Source: JBGTBQ01 sp041749275 (GTDB lineage Bacteria; Acidobacteriota; Blastocatellia; Pyrinomonadales; Pyrinomonadaceae). Taken from it: a stretch of 53,037 nt of DNA. How positions within the stretch are numbered: the first letter of the stretch is position 1; every line of letters starts with the position of its first letter. Below, piece after piece: positions 7,831 through 15,658 of the stretch. The position numbers and the translations under genes were made by a program. Below the pieces are notes generated by a model, which was given only the letters and a program-made list of their open reading frames with translations, was not told where the DNA came from and made no database searches. Location: contig JBGTBQ010000015.1 of the NCBI GenBank assembly GCA_041749275.1, forward strand, positions 1-53,037, read 5' to 3'.

Positions 7831-8562
7831 TTAGAAGGGCGTGATCTTCTCGAACAACCGGAAGAGCCAGCCCGGCGCGTTGTCGGCGGAGGCGACGCCT
7901 TTGCCGTTCAACTCGACGCGGAGGTCGCCCACGGCGGTCGTCGGGACTGAGTTTTCCGATGACACGTCGCGGCGGCGCACGATGCCGGAGAGTTGAAGAC
8001 GCTCGTCCTCTTTGTTGATCTTGACGAGCTTCCGCGCTTCGACGCGCAGGTCGCCGTTCGGCAGCACCTCGACGACACGGGCGGCGATGCGCGCGCGCAG
8101 GTCGCTTTTACGCTCGGTCGAACCCTTGCCTTCAAACTTACGCGAGCCTAAGCCTCCGGCGACGCCCGCCACGACCGCCGCGCCGGGCACCGGCAACGCG
8201 CCCGCCGCGCCTATGAGTCCGCCGAGCGTGCCGGAGTCGCGCCCGCGCTTGGCCGCCGACGAGACGCTGGCCGTGCTCGATTCGACGATGTCCACGAAGA
8301 TGAGGTCGCCGACCCGGCGCGGCCTGAAGTCGTCGAACAAACTGCTGCCCGGCGCGTCATCCGTGAACAACGAGCCGTTCGCGGGACGGGCCGGAGCGGA
8401 CACGCGCTGTGCGTCCACGTCCTGCTCCGACGGCTGAACCGTTTCGACCCGCGGAGGCGGTGCACCCTTCTTTCCCTGCTTACCCTGCGCCACGGCGACC
8501 GACGGCAGCGACAGCGCCGCGAGCGCGACGACCATAAGAATTTTGTTGACCGGTTTACTCAT
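7831..8562 (-). CDS. flgH: FlgH flagellar L-ring protein
   Basis: A 243-residue protein with a signal peptide (hydrophobic stretch about residues 7-25, ending A-V-A-Q) and FlgH motifs: G-S-L-F-T-D near residue 63, R-V-G-D-L-I-F-V-D-I-V-E and G-D-L-R-V-E-A-R-K-L-V-K-I-N near residue 170. It forms the ring in the outer membrane. Enteric FlgH is a lipoprotein, but this protein has no cysteine anywhere, so it cannot be lipidated at a lipobox. GAGGAAG precedes the ATG. The flgA-flgH-flgI order supports the call. Confidence 0.92.
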   Translation of the reverse strand: MSKPVNKILMVVALAALSLPSVAVAQGKQGKKGAPPPRVETVQPSEQDVDAQRVSAPARPANGSLFTDDAPGSSLFDDFRPRRVGDLIFVDIVESSTASVSSAAKRGRDSGTLGGLIGAAGALPVPGAAVVAGVAGGLGSRKFEGKGSTERKSDLRARIAARVVEVLPNGDLRVEARKLVKINKEDERLQLSGIVRRRDVSSENSVPTTAVGDLRVELNGKGVASADNAPGWLFRLFEKITPF

Positions 8563-8574
8563 CTTCGCTTCCTC

Positions 8575-9600
8575 TTAAAAACGCACACTCACTAACCCCT
8601 CGTCCACGACGATGGCCTGAATCAAAGTGCCCGACTGAGTATTCTTGACCTGTATCCGATCCCCGACGCGCCCCGCCCCGCGCGCTTCGCCCGCGACCGC
8701 GATGCTGAACTTGCCGGACTCTCCCGTAACGCGCACCGCATCGCCGGGACGCACCACGATCACCGCCTCCAAAACATCCCGCGTGACCGCCTCGCCGCGC
8801 GCGACCGGACGCGCGACAGACATCCCACGCAGCTTCGACGCCTCGCGGACATAGCTCCCGACCGGGCGACTGAGGCGTTGCACTTCAATCCGCACGTCCT
8901 CCTCGCGGATGCGCGCTCCCGCCGCCAGATCGTGAGCGGCAACGGCGACCGGAGCATGAGCCTCGACCGCCGCGGTCGCGCTCAGGCGGCGCACGACTCG
9001 CCCGTCCACTAAAATTTCGATAGCCACGACGAACGGCGCGAACAAGTCACGCACGCCGCCCAGCGTCGCGCGCGTTTCGACCGTGCCCGTGGGCACTTCG
9101 ATGTTCGCGGGCAGGTCGAGACGGACGAGGCGCACGGTATCACCCGCGGAACTTAATTTGAGGAAAGCCGCGCGCTCGACTGCTTCACGCAAAAGCGTCG
9201 CCTCAACCGCTTGCCCCGCGCGTCTGATGAAGATCACCGGCGGCGCTTCGACCACTACTTCGCTAGTCGAAAATCCCGCGGCTGCAATCGCCAGCAACAC
9301 GCGCTCACGCGCCAGTTCTCTCACCGCGCCCACGTTCGGCGCGTAGCCGAGCGCCACCGAGCGTAATCGTTCAGCCAACGCCCAATCGCCCGCACGCACC
9401 TCCGAGATGTCGCCGAGCGTAAGCCTTTCGCCCCGCGCAATGACCGACGTTTCCACCCGCACAACGGCTTGCCGCTCGCCCGCGTGCATCGAAAGAGTAA
9501 TGAAGCAAGGAGCCAAACAGGCCAAAGCCAGACGCGCAAGAGCCACGCGGCCCCGCGCCTTCTGACTTCTAACTTCTGACTTCTGACTTCTTCTTCTCAC
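8575..9600 (-). CDS. flgA: FlgA P-ring chaperone
   Basis: A 341-residue periplasmic chaperone for FlgI assembly. After a signal region (hydrophobic about residues 20-38), the C-terminal ~140 residues hold the SAF/FlgA fold: D-L-A-A-G-A-R-I-R-E-E-D-V, R-P-V-A-R-G-E-A-V-T-R-D-V-L and the closing I-Q-V-K-N-T-Q-S-G-T-L-I-Q-A-I-V. The GTG at 9600 overlaps the TGA of flgG as GTGA, so they are coupled. The first ~14 codons run through a 7-bp repeat array, giving R-S-Q-K-S-E-V-R-S-Q-K, a basic n-region. FlgA from Gram-negative relatives is usually shorter (~220-250 aa). Confidence 0.92.
   Translation of the reverse strand: MRRRSQKSEVRSQKARGRVALARLALACLAPCFITLSMHAGERQAVVRVETSVIARGERLTLGDISEVRAGDWALAERLRSVALGYAPNVGAVRELARERVLLAIAAAGFSTSEVVVEAPPVIFIRRAGQAVEATLLREAVERAAFLKLSSAGDTVRLVRLDLPANIEVPTGTVETRATLGGVRDLFAPFVVAIEILVDGRVVRRLSATAAVEAHAPVAVAAHDLAAGARIREEDVRIEVQRLSRPVGSYVREASKLRGMSVARPVARGEAVTRDVLEAVIVVRPGDAVRVTGESGKFSIAVAGEARGAGRVGDRIQVKNTQSGTLIQAIVVDEGLVSVRF
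9559..9593. repeat. Heptamer array inside the start of flgA
   Basis: Five 7-bp units (CTTCTGA, CTTCTAA, CTTCTGA, CTTCTGA, CTTCTTC on the plus strand). They are translated in the flgA frame as the N-terminal part of the signal peptide; any copy change other than a multiple of three would shift the frame. Confidence 0.85.
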
Positions 9601-10385
9601 GATACCGCCTGATTGATGGTGCCGAGCATCCGGTCGGCGGCGGAGATAACCTTCGAGTTGGTCTCGTAGGCGCGTTGCGCCGCGATCATGGTGACCAGTT
9701 CTTCGACGACGTTGACGTTCGAGCCTTCGATAAAACCCTGATTGATGCGCCCGAGGCCGTTGGCGTCGGGCGAGCCGGCGGTCGCCTGTCCCGAAGCGGC
9801 GGTCTCTTTGAAGAGATTGCGCCCCATTGATTCCAGACCGGCGGGGTTGGCGAACGACGCAAGCTGAATCTGTCCGACGTTCTGCGCGTTGGCCTGACCG
9901 GGCAGCGTCACGCTGACGGTTCCGTCCGTGCCGATGCTGATCGAAGTGGCTTCGCCCGGAATCGTGATAGCCGGCTCCAGCGACTCACCCGTCGCCGTCA
10001 CGACCTGTCCCTGCGCGTTCAGGTGAAACGAGCCGGCGCGCGTGTAGGCCAGTTCGCCCGACGCCATGCGAACCTGAAAAAAACCGCTGCCTTCGATCAC
10101 CATGTCGAGCGGGTTCTCGGTCTGCTTGAAGTCGCCCTGCAAGAAGATGCGCTCGCTCGAAATGGCGCGCGCGCCGAGTCCGATTTGAAGACCGACGGGC
10201 GTCTGCGTTGAAGAGTTCGCCGCCGCGCCCGGCGTCCGCAGGTTCTGGTACAGGATGTCCTGAAACTCCAGCCGCGAACGCTTGAACCCGACGGTCGAGG
10301 CGTTCGCCAAATTGTTGGCGATGTTGTCCACGTTCAGTTGCTGTACCTGCATGCCCGTGGCGGCGGTGTGTAGTGCTCTGCTCAT
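9597..10385 (-). CDS. flgG: FlgG distal rod protein
   Basis: 262 residues, the usual FlgG length. The N-terminus has M-S-R-A-L-H-T-A-A-T-G-M and the rod signature N-I-A-N-N-L-A-N-A-S-T-V-G-F-K-R near residues 22-37. The mid domain has L-D-M-V-I-E-G-S-G-F-F-Q and Y-T-R-A-G-S-F. The end V-V-E-E-L-V-T-M-I-A-A-Q-R-A-Y-E is typical. AAAGGAG precedes the ATG. It forms the distal rod that crosses the P and L rings. Confidence 0.95.
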   Translation of the reverse strand: MSRALHTAATGMQVQQLNVDNIANNLANASTVGFKRSRLEFQDILYQNLRTPGAAANSSTQTPVGLQIGLGARAISSERIFLQGDFKQTENPLDMVIEGSGFFQVRMASGELAYTRAGSFHLNAQGQVVTATGESLEPAITIPGEATSISIGTDGTVSVTLPGQANAQNVGQIQLASFANPAGLESMGRNLFKETAASGQATAGSPDANGLGRINQGFIEGSNVNVVEELVTMIAAQRAYETNSKVISAADRMLGTINQAVS

Positions 10386-10449
10386 TGGTTTCTCCTTTGG
10401 AGTAGCGGTTAGCTAAAACCTCTGTGTGAAAAGTCCGCCCGGTCGAATC

Positions 10450-10518
10450 CTAGATCGGTTTTCAAGTCAGTGTACGGGGGGCGGTTCTGACCGTACAGCC
10501 AAGTGAAATCCGATCTAA
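10450..10518. repeat. Short MITE-like element between flgF and flgG
   Basis: A 69-bp element with inverted ends (TAGATCGG / CCGATCTAA). Its right part, reversed, matches the left end of the element at 32917-33042 over about 38 bases, including the start of the 73-bp palindrome (GTCAGAACCGCC). The palindrome itself is absent or deleted here. TA dinucleotides flank GATCGG at both ends, as for Tc1/IS630-type insertion. Confidence 0.8.
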
Positions 10519-10538
10519 ATGCCGGCCAAGAGAAAAAA

Positions 10539-10566
10539 GCTCACGGCTCACGGCTCATAGCTAACG
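10539..10566. repeat. Heptamer array between flgF and flgG
   Basis: Four 7-bp units (GCTCACG, GCTCACG, GCTCATA, GCTAACG), ending one base before the flgF stop codon. Confidence 0.75.
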
Positions 10567-10567
10567 C

Positions 10568-11392
10568 CTAAATCCTTCCTATCTCGCTTGAGACCTTGCG
10601 GCCCAGATCGTTCATAAGGAGTGTGATCGAACGTTGAAGCGAGTCGAACTCGCGGCTGTTCTGCATCATGGCGACCATCTCGGAGACGGCGTTGACGTTC
10701 GACATTTCGAGTGCGCCCCGGATGACGGTTGCGCCCGTCGCCTCTTGCGGTCGTTCGCTGCCGGAGGCGACGAAGAGTGAGGAACCTTCTTTGAGGAGGG
10801 CCGTGCGTGGGTCGTTGAAGCGGACGAGCTTCAAGCGTCCGACGGTTTGATTGTTGACGGAGACGGCGCCGTCTTCGCCGATGGATGGTTCGCCGGGCGG
10901 GAGCGTGAGCGGGCCGCCGTCCGCGACGACGAGGTCGCCGTTCTGCGTGACGAGTTGGCCCGCCGAATCGAGCGTGAACGCGCCGGCGCGCGTGTAGCGC
11001 TCGCCGCGCGGCGTCTGCACGACGAGGAAAGCGTCGCCGGAGATTGCCACATCGAGCGCGCGCCCCGTCTCGCGGATCGCGCCAGTCGAGTGGTCGGTCG
11101 CGCCGCCCGCGACGACGCCGATGGAGCGCGCCTGTAAACTGTCCGCCGCTCGATTCGTCGTTTGACTCCGTGTCTGTTCACCGGCTTCGCTGGTGGATGC
11201 GGGCCGCGTCGCCGAAGCGTCGCCGGGTTGCCGCTTTTGCGCTTCTATCTCGATGGCCTCGACGGAACTGTAGACGAGGCGGTCTGACTTGTAGCCGGCG
11301 GTCGAAGCGTTGGCGATGTTGTTGGCCGTCGCGTCGAGCGCGCGCTGGCGTGCGCGCATGCCGAGGTAGGCGGTGTAGAGTCCGTTGTACAT
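10568..11392 (-). CDS. flgF: FlgF proximal rod protein
   Basis: About 274 residues starting M-Y-N-G-L-Y-T-A-Y-L-G-M, with N-N-I-A-N-A-S-T-A-G-Y-K near residues 24-35, a mid-domain L-D-V-A-I-S-G-D-A-F-L-V and a C-terminal E-M-V-A-M-M-Q-N-S-R-E-F. The C-terminal helix ends like FlgF rather than FlgG. I chose ATG 11392 because the rod homology starts here; the frame is open further upstream, but that part has no family similarity. It follows the DUF2802-like gene by 11 bp. Confidence 0.9.
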   Translation of the reverse strand: MYNGLYTAYLGMRARQRALDATANNIANASTAGYKSDRLVYSSVEAIEIEAQKRQPGDASATRPASTSEAGEQTRSQTTNRAADSLQARSIGVVAGGATDHSTGAIRETGRALDVAISGDAFLVVQTPRGERYTRAGAFTLDSAGQLVTQNGDLVVADGGPLTLPPGEPSIGEDGAVSVNNQTVGRLKLVRFNDPRTALLKEGSSLFVASGSERPQEATGATVIRGALEMSNVNAVSEMVAMMQNSREFDSLQRSITLLMNDLGRKVSSEIGRI

Positions 11393-11403
11393 GGCTCGTG
11401 CTT

Positions 11404-11850
11404 TCAGGCGGCGCGGCTGAGGCCGATGATTAGCTCGACCTCGCCGCGCGGCAGGTTGAGCGTGGCAGAGATGGCGTTCGTATCCAACCCGCGTTTGGCG
11501 AGCGAGAGAACGTGGTGGCGTCGCTCGGTCATGGGTGGCTTCGCGGGCGCGGGCGCGGGCGCCTCTTCCGTGTTCGATTGAGCGAGGGGCGCTTCGCCCG
11601 TGCGGAAGCGTACTTCGAGACGAGAGAGGCGTCGCGCCTGTTCGTTCGCGCGTTCGGTGGCGGCGTCGAGGTCGCGGCTGAGGTCGAGCGCCTCCTTTTC
11701 GAGTTGCAGCGTGACCGCAACCGTGTTCCGCGACTCGCTTCGCGCACGACGCGCAATGGCGAGACTTATAGCGCAGCACAACAGCGCGAGCGTCGCCCCG
11801 GCGAGCGCCGCGATTGAAATCGTTTGCAATGGAATCAAAGTGTTCTCCAT
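11404..11850 (-). CDS. DUF2802/DUF6115-like membrane-anchored coiled-coil protein
   Basis: 148 residues: one N-terminal transmembrane helix (about residues 10-32), a coiled coil rich in Glu/Arg (40-75), a Pro/Ala linker, then a C-terminal helix-turn-helix-like stretch (V-L-S-L-A-K-R-G-L-D-T-N-A-I-S and L-P-R-G-E-V-E-L-I-I-G-L). This layout matches small DUF2802-type proteins often found in flagellar clusters, whose function is unknown. AGGAGAGAAGG lies before the ATG at 11850. It follows the FliN-type gene by 10 bp, so it is almost certainly co-transcribed. Confidence 0.7.
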   Translation of the reverse strand: MENTLIPLQTISIAALAGATLALLCCAISLAIARRARSESRNTVAVTLQLEKEALDLSRDLDAATERANEQARRLSRLEVRFRTGEAPLAQSNTEEAPAPAPAKPPMTERRHHVLSLAKRGLDTNAISATLNLPRGEVELIIGLSRAA

Positions 11851-11860
11851 CCTTCTCTCC

Positions 11861-12799
11861 TCAGATGAGCGACAACGCGCGTTCGGCGGGCGCGCCGATT
11901 TCGGTGATGCGGACGCCATAATAGCCATCCACGACGACCACTTCGCCACGGGCGAACGGGCGCCCGTTGACGAGCAGTTCCACCGGCTCTTCGACCGCGC
12001 GGTTCAGCTCGATCATCGTGCCGAGGCCCATTCTCACGACCGACCGCAGCGGCACGTTCGTCACGCCGAAGCGCACCACCACATCCAGTTCCACGTCGAG
12101 CAGCCGCTCGATGTTGCGCGGCGCCTCCTCGCGTCTGAGCGAATGCGGAAGAGATGCGCCCGACGACGGCGCGGGCTGCGTCCCCGGCGCGGGCGGCGCG
12201 GCGGAACGGGTTGCTTGTTCGGATGGTGCGGCCATATTCGTGACGACGGCTTCTACCTTCGTCGCGTCGCCGGACAGCGCATCGAGCGAGCCGGCGGGCG
12301 CGTAGAGAAACATGGTCTGCGAGTCAATCTGGTCGCCGACCGAGAGTGAGAAAGTTCCGACCCACACGCTCTCGCCGACGACCGACGCCAGCCGCGCTTC
12401 ATCGCCGGTGAGGTCGAAGTGGCGCACCTCGCCGAAAGTGACGAGCGTCGGGTTAAGGACGGCGAGCTGCGCGGAGGCGGCATTCAACACGGCGCCGACA
12501 AGCGCGCGGCTACCCGGTTTCGGCGAGCCGTCCGTGGGTCTTTTGGCGAGCCGGTCTATCTCGGCCCCTTCGTCGCCTTTGAACAAACAGACGACGACGC
12601 CCGGCAGCCCTTCCTCGCACGCCGCGAAATAGGCCGATGTCCATGTCGCCGCCACGGCCAGCGCCCCCGCGACGCCCGCATCCGAGACCTCGCGCATCGC
12701 AAGGAGCTTCAGCGCCGACGGACAGCCAAACATTTCTCGCGCCGACTCGTTCCACGCCGCCGCGAACGTCGAGATCAGTTGTTTTTCGATTGGCTCCAT
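11861..12799 (-). CDS. fliN: FliN/FliY-type flagellar switch protein
   Basis: 312 residues, far longer than plain FliN. The last ~85 residues are a SpoA/FliN domain (L-L-D-V-E-L-D-V-V-V-R-F-G then P-L-R-S-V-V-R-M-G-L-G-T-M-I-E-L-N and V-E-L-L-V-N-G). The first ~190 residues look like the CheC/CheX-related module of FliY, though I cannot confirm its phosphatase motif by eye. A Ser/Pro/Ala linker joins them. It completes the C-ring with FliM, encoded just upstream. FliY is the alternative name. Confidence 0.82.
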   Translation of the reverse strand: MEPIEKQLISTFAAAWNESAREMFGCPSALKLLAMREVSDAGVAGALAVAATWTSAYFAACEEGLPGVVVCLFKGDEGAEIDRLAKRPTDGSPKPGSRALVGAVLNAASAQLAVLNPTLVTFGEVRHFDLTGDEARLASVVGESVWVGTFSLSVGDQIDSQTMFLYAPAGSLDALSGDATKVEAVVTNMAAPSEQATRSAAPPAPGTQPAPSSGASLPHSLRREEAPRNIERLLDVELDVVVRFGVTNVPLRSVVRMGLGTMIELNRAVEEPVELLVNGRPFARGEVVVVDGYYGVRITEIGAPAERALSLI

Positions 12800-12818
12800 A
12801 AGAAAAGTGGTGTGTGAC

Positions 12819-12907
12819 GAGTGTCGAATGATGAGTGAAGAGTGTTGAGCGCTGGGCGATAAGCAGGAGCACCTGATTTCTCATCACTCATCGCTCATCA
12901 CTCTTCA
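12819..12907. repeat. Inverted pair of heptamer arrays between fliM and fliN
   Basis: Left array 12819-12853 (units GAGTGTC, GAATGAT, GAGTGAA, GAGTGTT, GAGCGCT) and right array 12880-12907 (CTCATCA, CTCATCG, CTCATCA, CTCTTCA). The two are imperfectly complementary and could fold into a hairpin in the mRNA. The fliM TGA lies in the last unit. Confidence 0.75.
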
Positions 12908-13876
12908 CGTCTTCGCACGCTCTTCAGCGTTGGCGTAGGAATTGAGGTGGACGGCGGTGCGTCCATCGTGTGCGACGAGGTCGCCGCGGAATTTGACGAT
13001 GCCGCCGACGCTGACTTCGATGGGCTGGTCAACGCGATGTTCGAGGCGGAGCACGTCGCCCGGCCCGATGCCGAGCAGGTCGTCTATCGCGGCGGTCGTG
13101 CCGTGCAACTCGGCGGCAACCGGAAAGGTGACGGACGCCAGTGTGTCGAGCAGTGCGCGCGTCTGTTCGGGCTGCGCCTCGCGGCTGCGCGTATAGAAAG
13201 ACTGGTTGAACTGCTGGATGATCGGCTCCAGCGTGACCGCCGGGATGCAGAAGCTCATCATGCCGCGCGTGTCGCCGATGCGGACGTGGAAGACGATGGT
13301 CAGGACGACTTCGCTCGGCGCGACGATCTGCAACAGTTGCGGGCGCGTCTCGCGTCCGACGATGACGATGTCGAGTTCGAGGTGGGGCTTCCACGCTTCG
13401 CGCAGGTCATCAATGACAACCTTGAGGAAGCCTTCCAAAATCTTCTGCTCGATCTCGGTCACGGCGCGCCCCTCCGGGAGCGTCTGCCCCGGCCCGCCGA
13501 GCATCCGGTCAATGATGGGGAAGGCCAGCGAAGGGTTCAGCTCAAGCACCACCATGCCTTGCAGCGGCTGCATCTTCATGGTGAAGATGGCGGTCGGGTC
13601 GGGCAGGCCATAGAGATATTCGGCATACGCCTGTTGCTCGACCGAGATCAGCGTCACCTCGGAGATGGTGCGTAAGAAAATCGGCAGCGAGGATGACAGG
13701 CTGTGCGAGAGCATGTCGTGCAGCAGGTAGAGCGAGCGCACCTGCTCTTTGGAAAGACGGTCGGGGCGGCGGAAATCGTAGGGCACGACGCGGTGGCGCT
13801 TGTCCGTGCTCGCCTCCGCGGGCGCTTCGAGCAAGGCCGACATCTCTTCTTCCGTCAATAAGGCGTTGTCTTCCAC
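12905..13876 (-). CDS. fliM: FliM flagellar motor switch protein
   Basis: 323 residues. The N-terminal L-T-E-E-E-M-S-A-L-L resembles the CheY-P-binding E-I-D-A-L-L peptide. The middle domain has I-D-R-M-L-G-G-P-G near residue 122, the FliM hallmark, and E-Q-K-I-L-E. The C-terminal SpoA domain starts near residue 240 (A-E-L-H-G-T-T-A-A-I-D-D-L-L). FliM is the C-ring target of CheY-P. It starts 20 bp after the fliA stop. Confidence 0.95.
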   Translation of the reverse strand: MEDNALLTEEEMSALLEAPAEASTDKRHRVVPYDFRRPDRLSKEQVRSLYLLHDMLSHSLSSSLPIFLRTISEVTLISVEQQAYAEYLYGLPDPTAIFTMKMQPLQGMVVLELNPSLAFPIIDRMLGGPGQTLPEGRAVTEIEQKILEGFLKVVIDDLREAWKPHLELDIVIVGRETRPQLLQIVAPSEVVLTIVFHVRIGDTRGMMSFCIPAVTLEPIIQQFNQSFYTRSREAQPEQTRALLDTLASVTFPVAAELHGTTAAIDDLLGIGPGDVLRLEHRVDQPIEVSVGGIVKFRGDLVAHDGRTAVHLNSYANAEERAKT

Positions 13877-13896
13877 TTGCGACGACTCCCCGGCGC

Positions 13897-14670
13897 TCAG
13901 GCCAACGCTGGACTCAGTTGAAACAACTTGACGCCCGCGCGCAGACGCATCACGGCCTGTGTGCGAATCTGCGAGACACGCGATTCGGTAACGCCAATGA
14001 CGGCGCCAATCTCTTTCATCGTCAACTCCTCGACGTAGTAGAGGGCGACGACCTGCCGCTCACGTTCGGGCAGTCGCTCGACCGCCGCGGCGAGACGCGC
14101 GCACGTCTCCGCCCGCTCGTAGTTGGCGAGCGGGCTGCGCGACTCCTCCTCCTTGACCTGCACCGGCTTTGCGCCCTCGCCTTCTTCATCCTCGCGGTCG
14201 AGGCTGGTTACACTGAGCGTCCGCAACTCGCCGAGCAGCGTCTGTAACTCCGCGACGGGGATGCCCAGTCGCGCGGCAATATCCTCTTCGCGCGCCGGGC
14301 GATTGTGCTCGCGCTCGAAGTCGGCGTAGGCCGTCTCAACTTCGCGCGAGCGCCGGCGCACGGAACGCGGCGCCCAGTCAAGATCACGCAAACTGTCGAG
14401 CATCGCGCCGCGCACACGCAGCTCGGCGTAGGTCTTGAATTGTACGCCGCGCGTCGGGTCGTACTTGTCCACGGCGTCGAGCAGACCGAGCATCCCCGCG
14501 CCGATCAGGTCGTCACGATCCACGGAAGCGGGAAGCTTCGAGAGCAACCGCTCGGCGATGAATCTGACCTGCGGCAGGTGCGCCTCGATCAGCGCGTCGC
14601 GGTCAGGCGCTGCCTGCCGGTAAGCGCCGGCGGCGGCGCTGGCTGTCTTGTAGGGTTGAGCGCGATTCAT
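13897..14670 (-). CDS. fliA: FliA sigma-28 RNA polymerase sigma factor
   Basis: 257 residues with the sigma-70 regions in FliA order: region 2 (L-I-G-A-G-M-L-G-L-L-D-A-V-D-K-Y-D and F-K-T-Y-A-E-L-R-V-R-G-A-M-L-D-S-L-R), region 3, and region 4 (L-P-E-R-E-R-Q-V-V-A-L-Y-Y-V-E-E-L-T-M then V-T-E-S-R-V-S-Q-I). R-G-A-M-L-D-S-L-R is diagnostic for FliA. I chose ATG 14670 because upstream codons are a 9-bp repeat. It directs late flagellar genes and is held by FlgM. Confidence 0.95.
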   Translation of the reverse strand: MNRAQPYKTASAAAGAYRQAAPDRDALIEAHLPQVRFIAERLLSKLPASVDRDDLIGAGMLGLLDAVDKYDPTRGVQFKTYAELRVRGAMLDSLRDLDWAPRSVRRRSREVETAYADFEREHNRPAREEDIAARLGIPVAELQTLLGELRTLSVTSLDREDEEGEGAKPVQVKEEESRSPLANYERAETCARLAAAVERLPERERQVVALYYVEELTMKEIGAVIGVTESRVSQIRTQAVMRLRAGVKLFQLSPALA

Positions 14671-14696
14671 GTTCGTGGGGTTCGTGGGGTAGTTCG

Positions 14697-15644
14697 TCAG
14701 ACCGCCAGAAGGACGGAGCCGCCGGACATTTCCGTTTCGGCGAGCGCCTGCCAAAAAGAACCATGGCGGCCATCAGGCGAGCACTGTCCGGGCGTCTCGG
14801 AGGCGAGACGTTTGGCGATGAGGCGGAGGGAACGGCTGGACGGTGAATCAGGCGCGTATTCAACCACCGGCCTCTGCTCACGGACGGCCTCGGCCAACTC
14901 CGCGTCGCGCGGGATCACGCCGAGCAACTCGATGGGGTGTTTGAGAAAGCGCGCCGTCGCGCCGGCGAGATGGTTGAAGGTTTGTTCCGCGTCGCCGAGG
15001 CCGACGACTTCGTTGACGACCACCCAGACGGGCTTGGAAGGCGAGTGCCGGTGCAAAGTTTTGAGCGTGGCGTATGCGTCCACGACCGCCGTCGGGTCGG
15101 GTGTGGTGACGAGGACGACTTCGTCGGCGGCGCGCAGCACGCCGGTCACGTTACCGCCAATGCCCGCCGCCGTGTCAATCAACATAAAGTCGGACTCGCA
15201 CTCCATCGCGCGCAATTCAGCGACGAGACGCGTGTGCTGCGCCGTGTTGAGCGAGGCCAGTTCCTCGATACCGCTCCCGCCGGGGAGCAGCCGCAGACCA
15301 CGTAGAGTGTTGATGACCACTTCATCGAGACGGCGCTGGCCGGCAAGCACGTGGCCGAGGTGAAAGCGTGGGTTGAGTCCGAGCAGCACGTCCGCGTTGG
15401 CAAGCGCGAGGTCGGCGTCGAGCAGAGAGACGCGACGGCCCATTCCGGCGAGTTCGAGCGCGACGTTGACAGCGAAGTTCGATTTACCGACGCCGCCCTT
15501 GCCGCCCGTCACGGCGATGGTTCGCCCGCGTGTCCCGGAAGTGGTTTCGACCGTCCCCTTCAACAGGTTGCCGCTCATCGGGTTCTCGGCGTGGGTGGCG
15601 GGAGTGGTCATCCGTCGCAGGGTATTGGCTTGATCGTTCGTCAT
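14697..15644 (-). CDS. flhG: FlhG (FleN) MinD-like ATPase
   Basis: 315 residues. The deviant Walker A motif G-G-K-G-G-V-G-K-S-N begins near residue 47, followed by L-L-D-A-D-L-A-L-A-N-A-D and I-D-T-A-A-G-I-G, as in FlhG. FlhG sets flagellar number and assists C-ring assembly, and counters FlhF. It lies between flhF and fliA in the usual order. A short N-terminal extension may carry the FlhF-activating segment. The ATG at 15644 is 14 bp after the flhF stop. Confidence 0.93.
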   Translation of the reverse strand: MTNDQANTLRRMTTPATHAENPMSGNLLKGTVETTSGTRGRTIAVTGGKGGVGKSNFAVNVALELAGMGRRVSLLDADLALANADVLLGLNPRFHLGHVLAGQRRLDEVVINTLRGLRLLPGGSGIEELASLNTAQHTRLVAELRAMECESDFMLIDTAAGIGGNVTGVLRAADEVVLVTTPDPTAVVDAYATLKTLHRHSPSKPVWVVVNEVVGLGDAEQTFNHLAGATARFLKHPIELLGVIPRDAELAEAVREQRPVVEYAPDSPSSRSLRLIAKRLASETPGQCSPDGRHGSFWQALAETEMSGGSVLLAV

Positions 15645-15658
15645 GTGTTTCCGGTTCG

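Noticed and set aside
14671..14696. Tandem repeat upstream of fliA as a further heptamer array
   Set aside because: The repeat unit is 9 bp (CCCACGAAC), so it does not belong to the 7-bp set.
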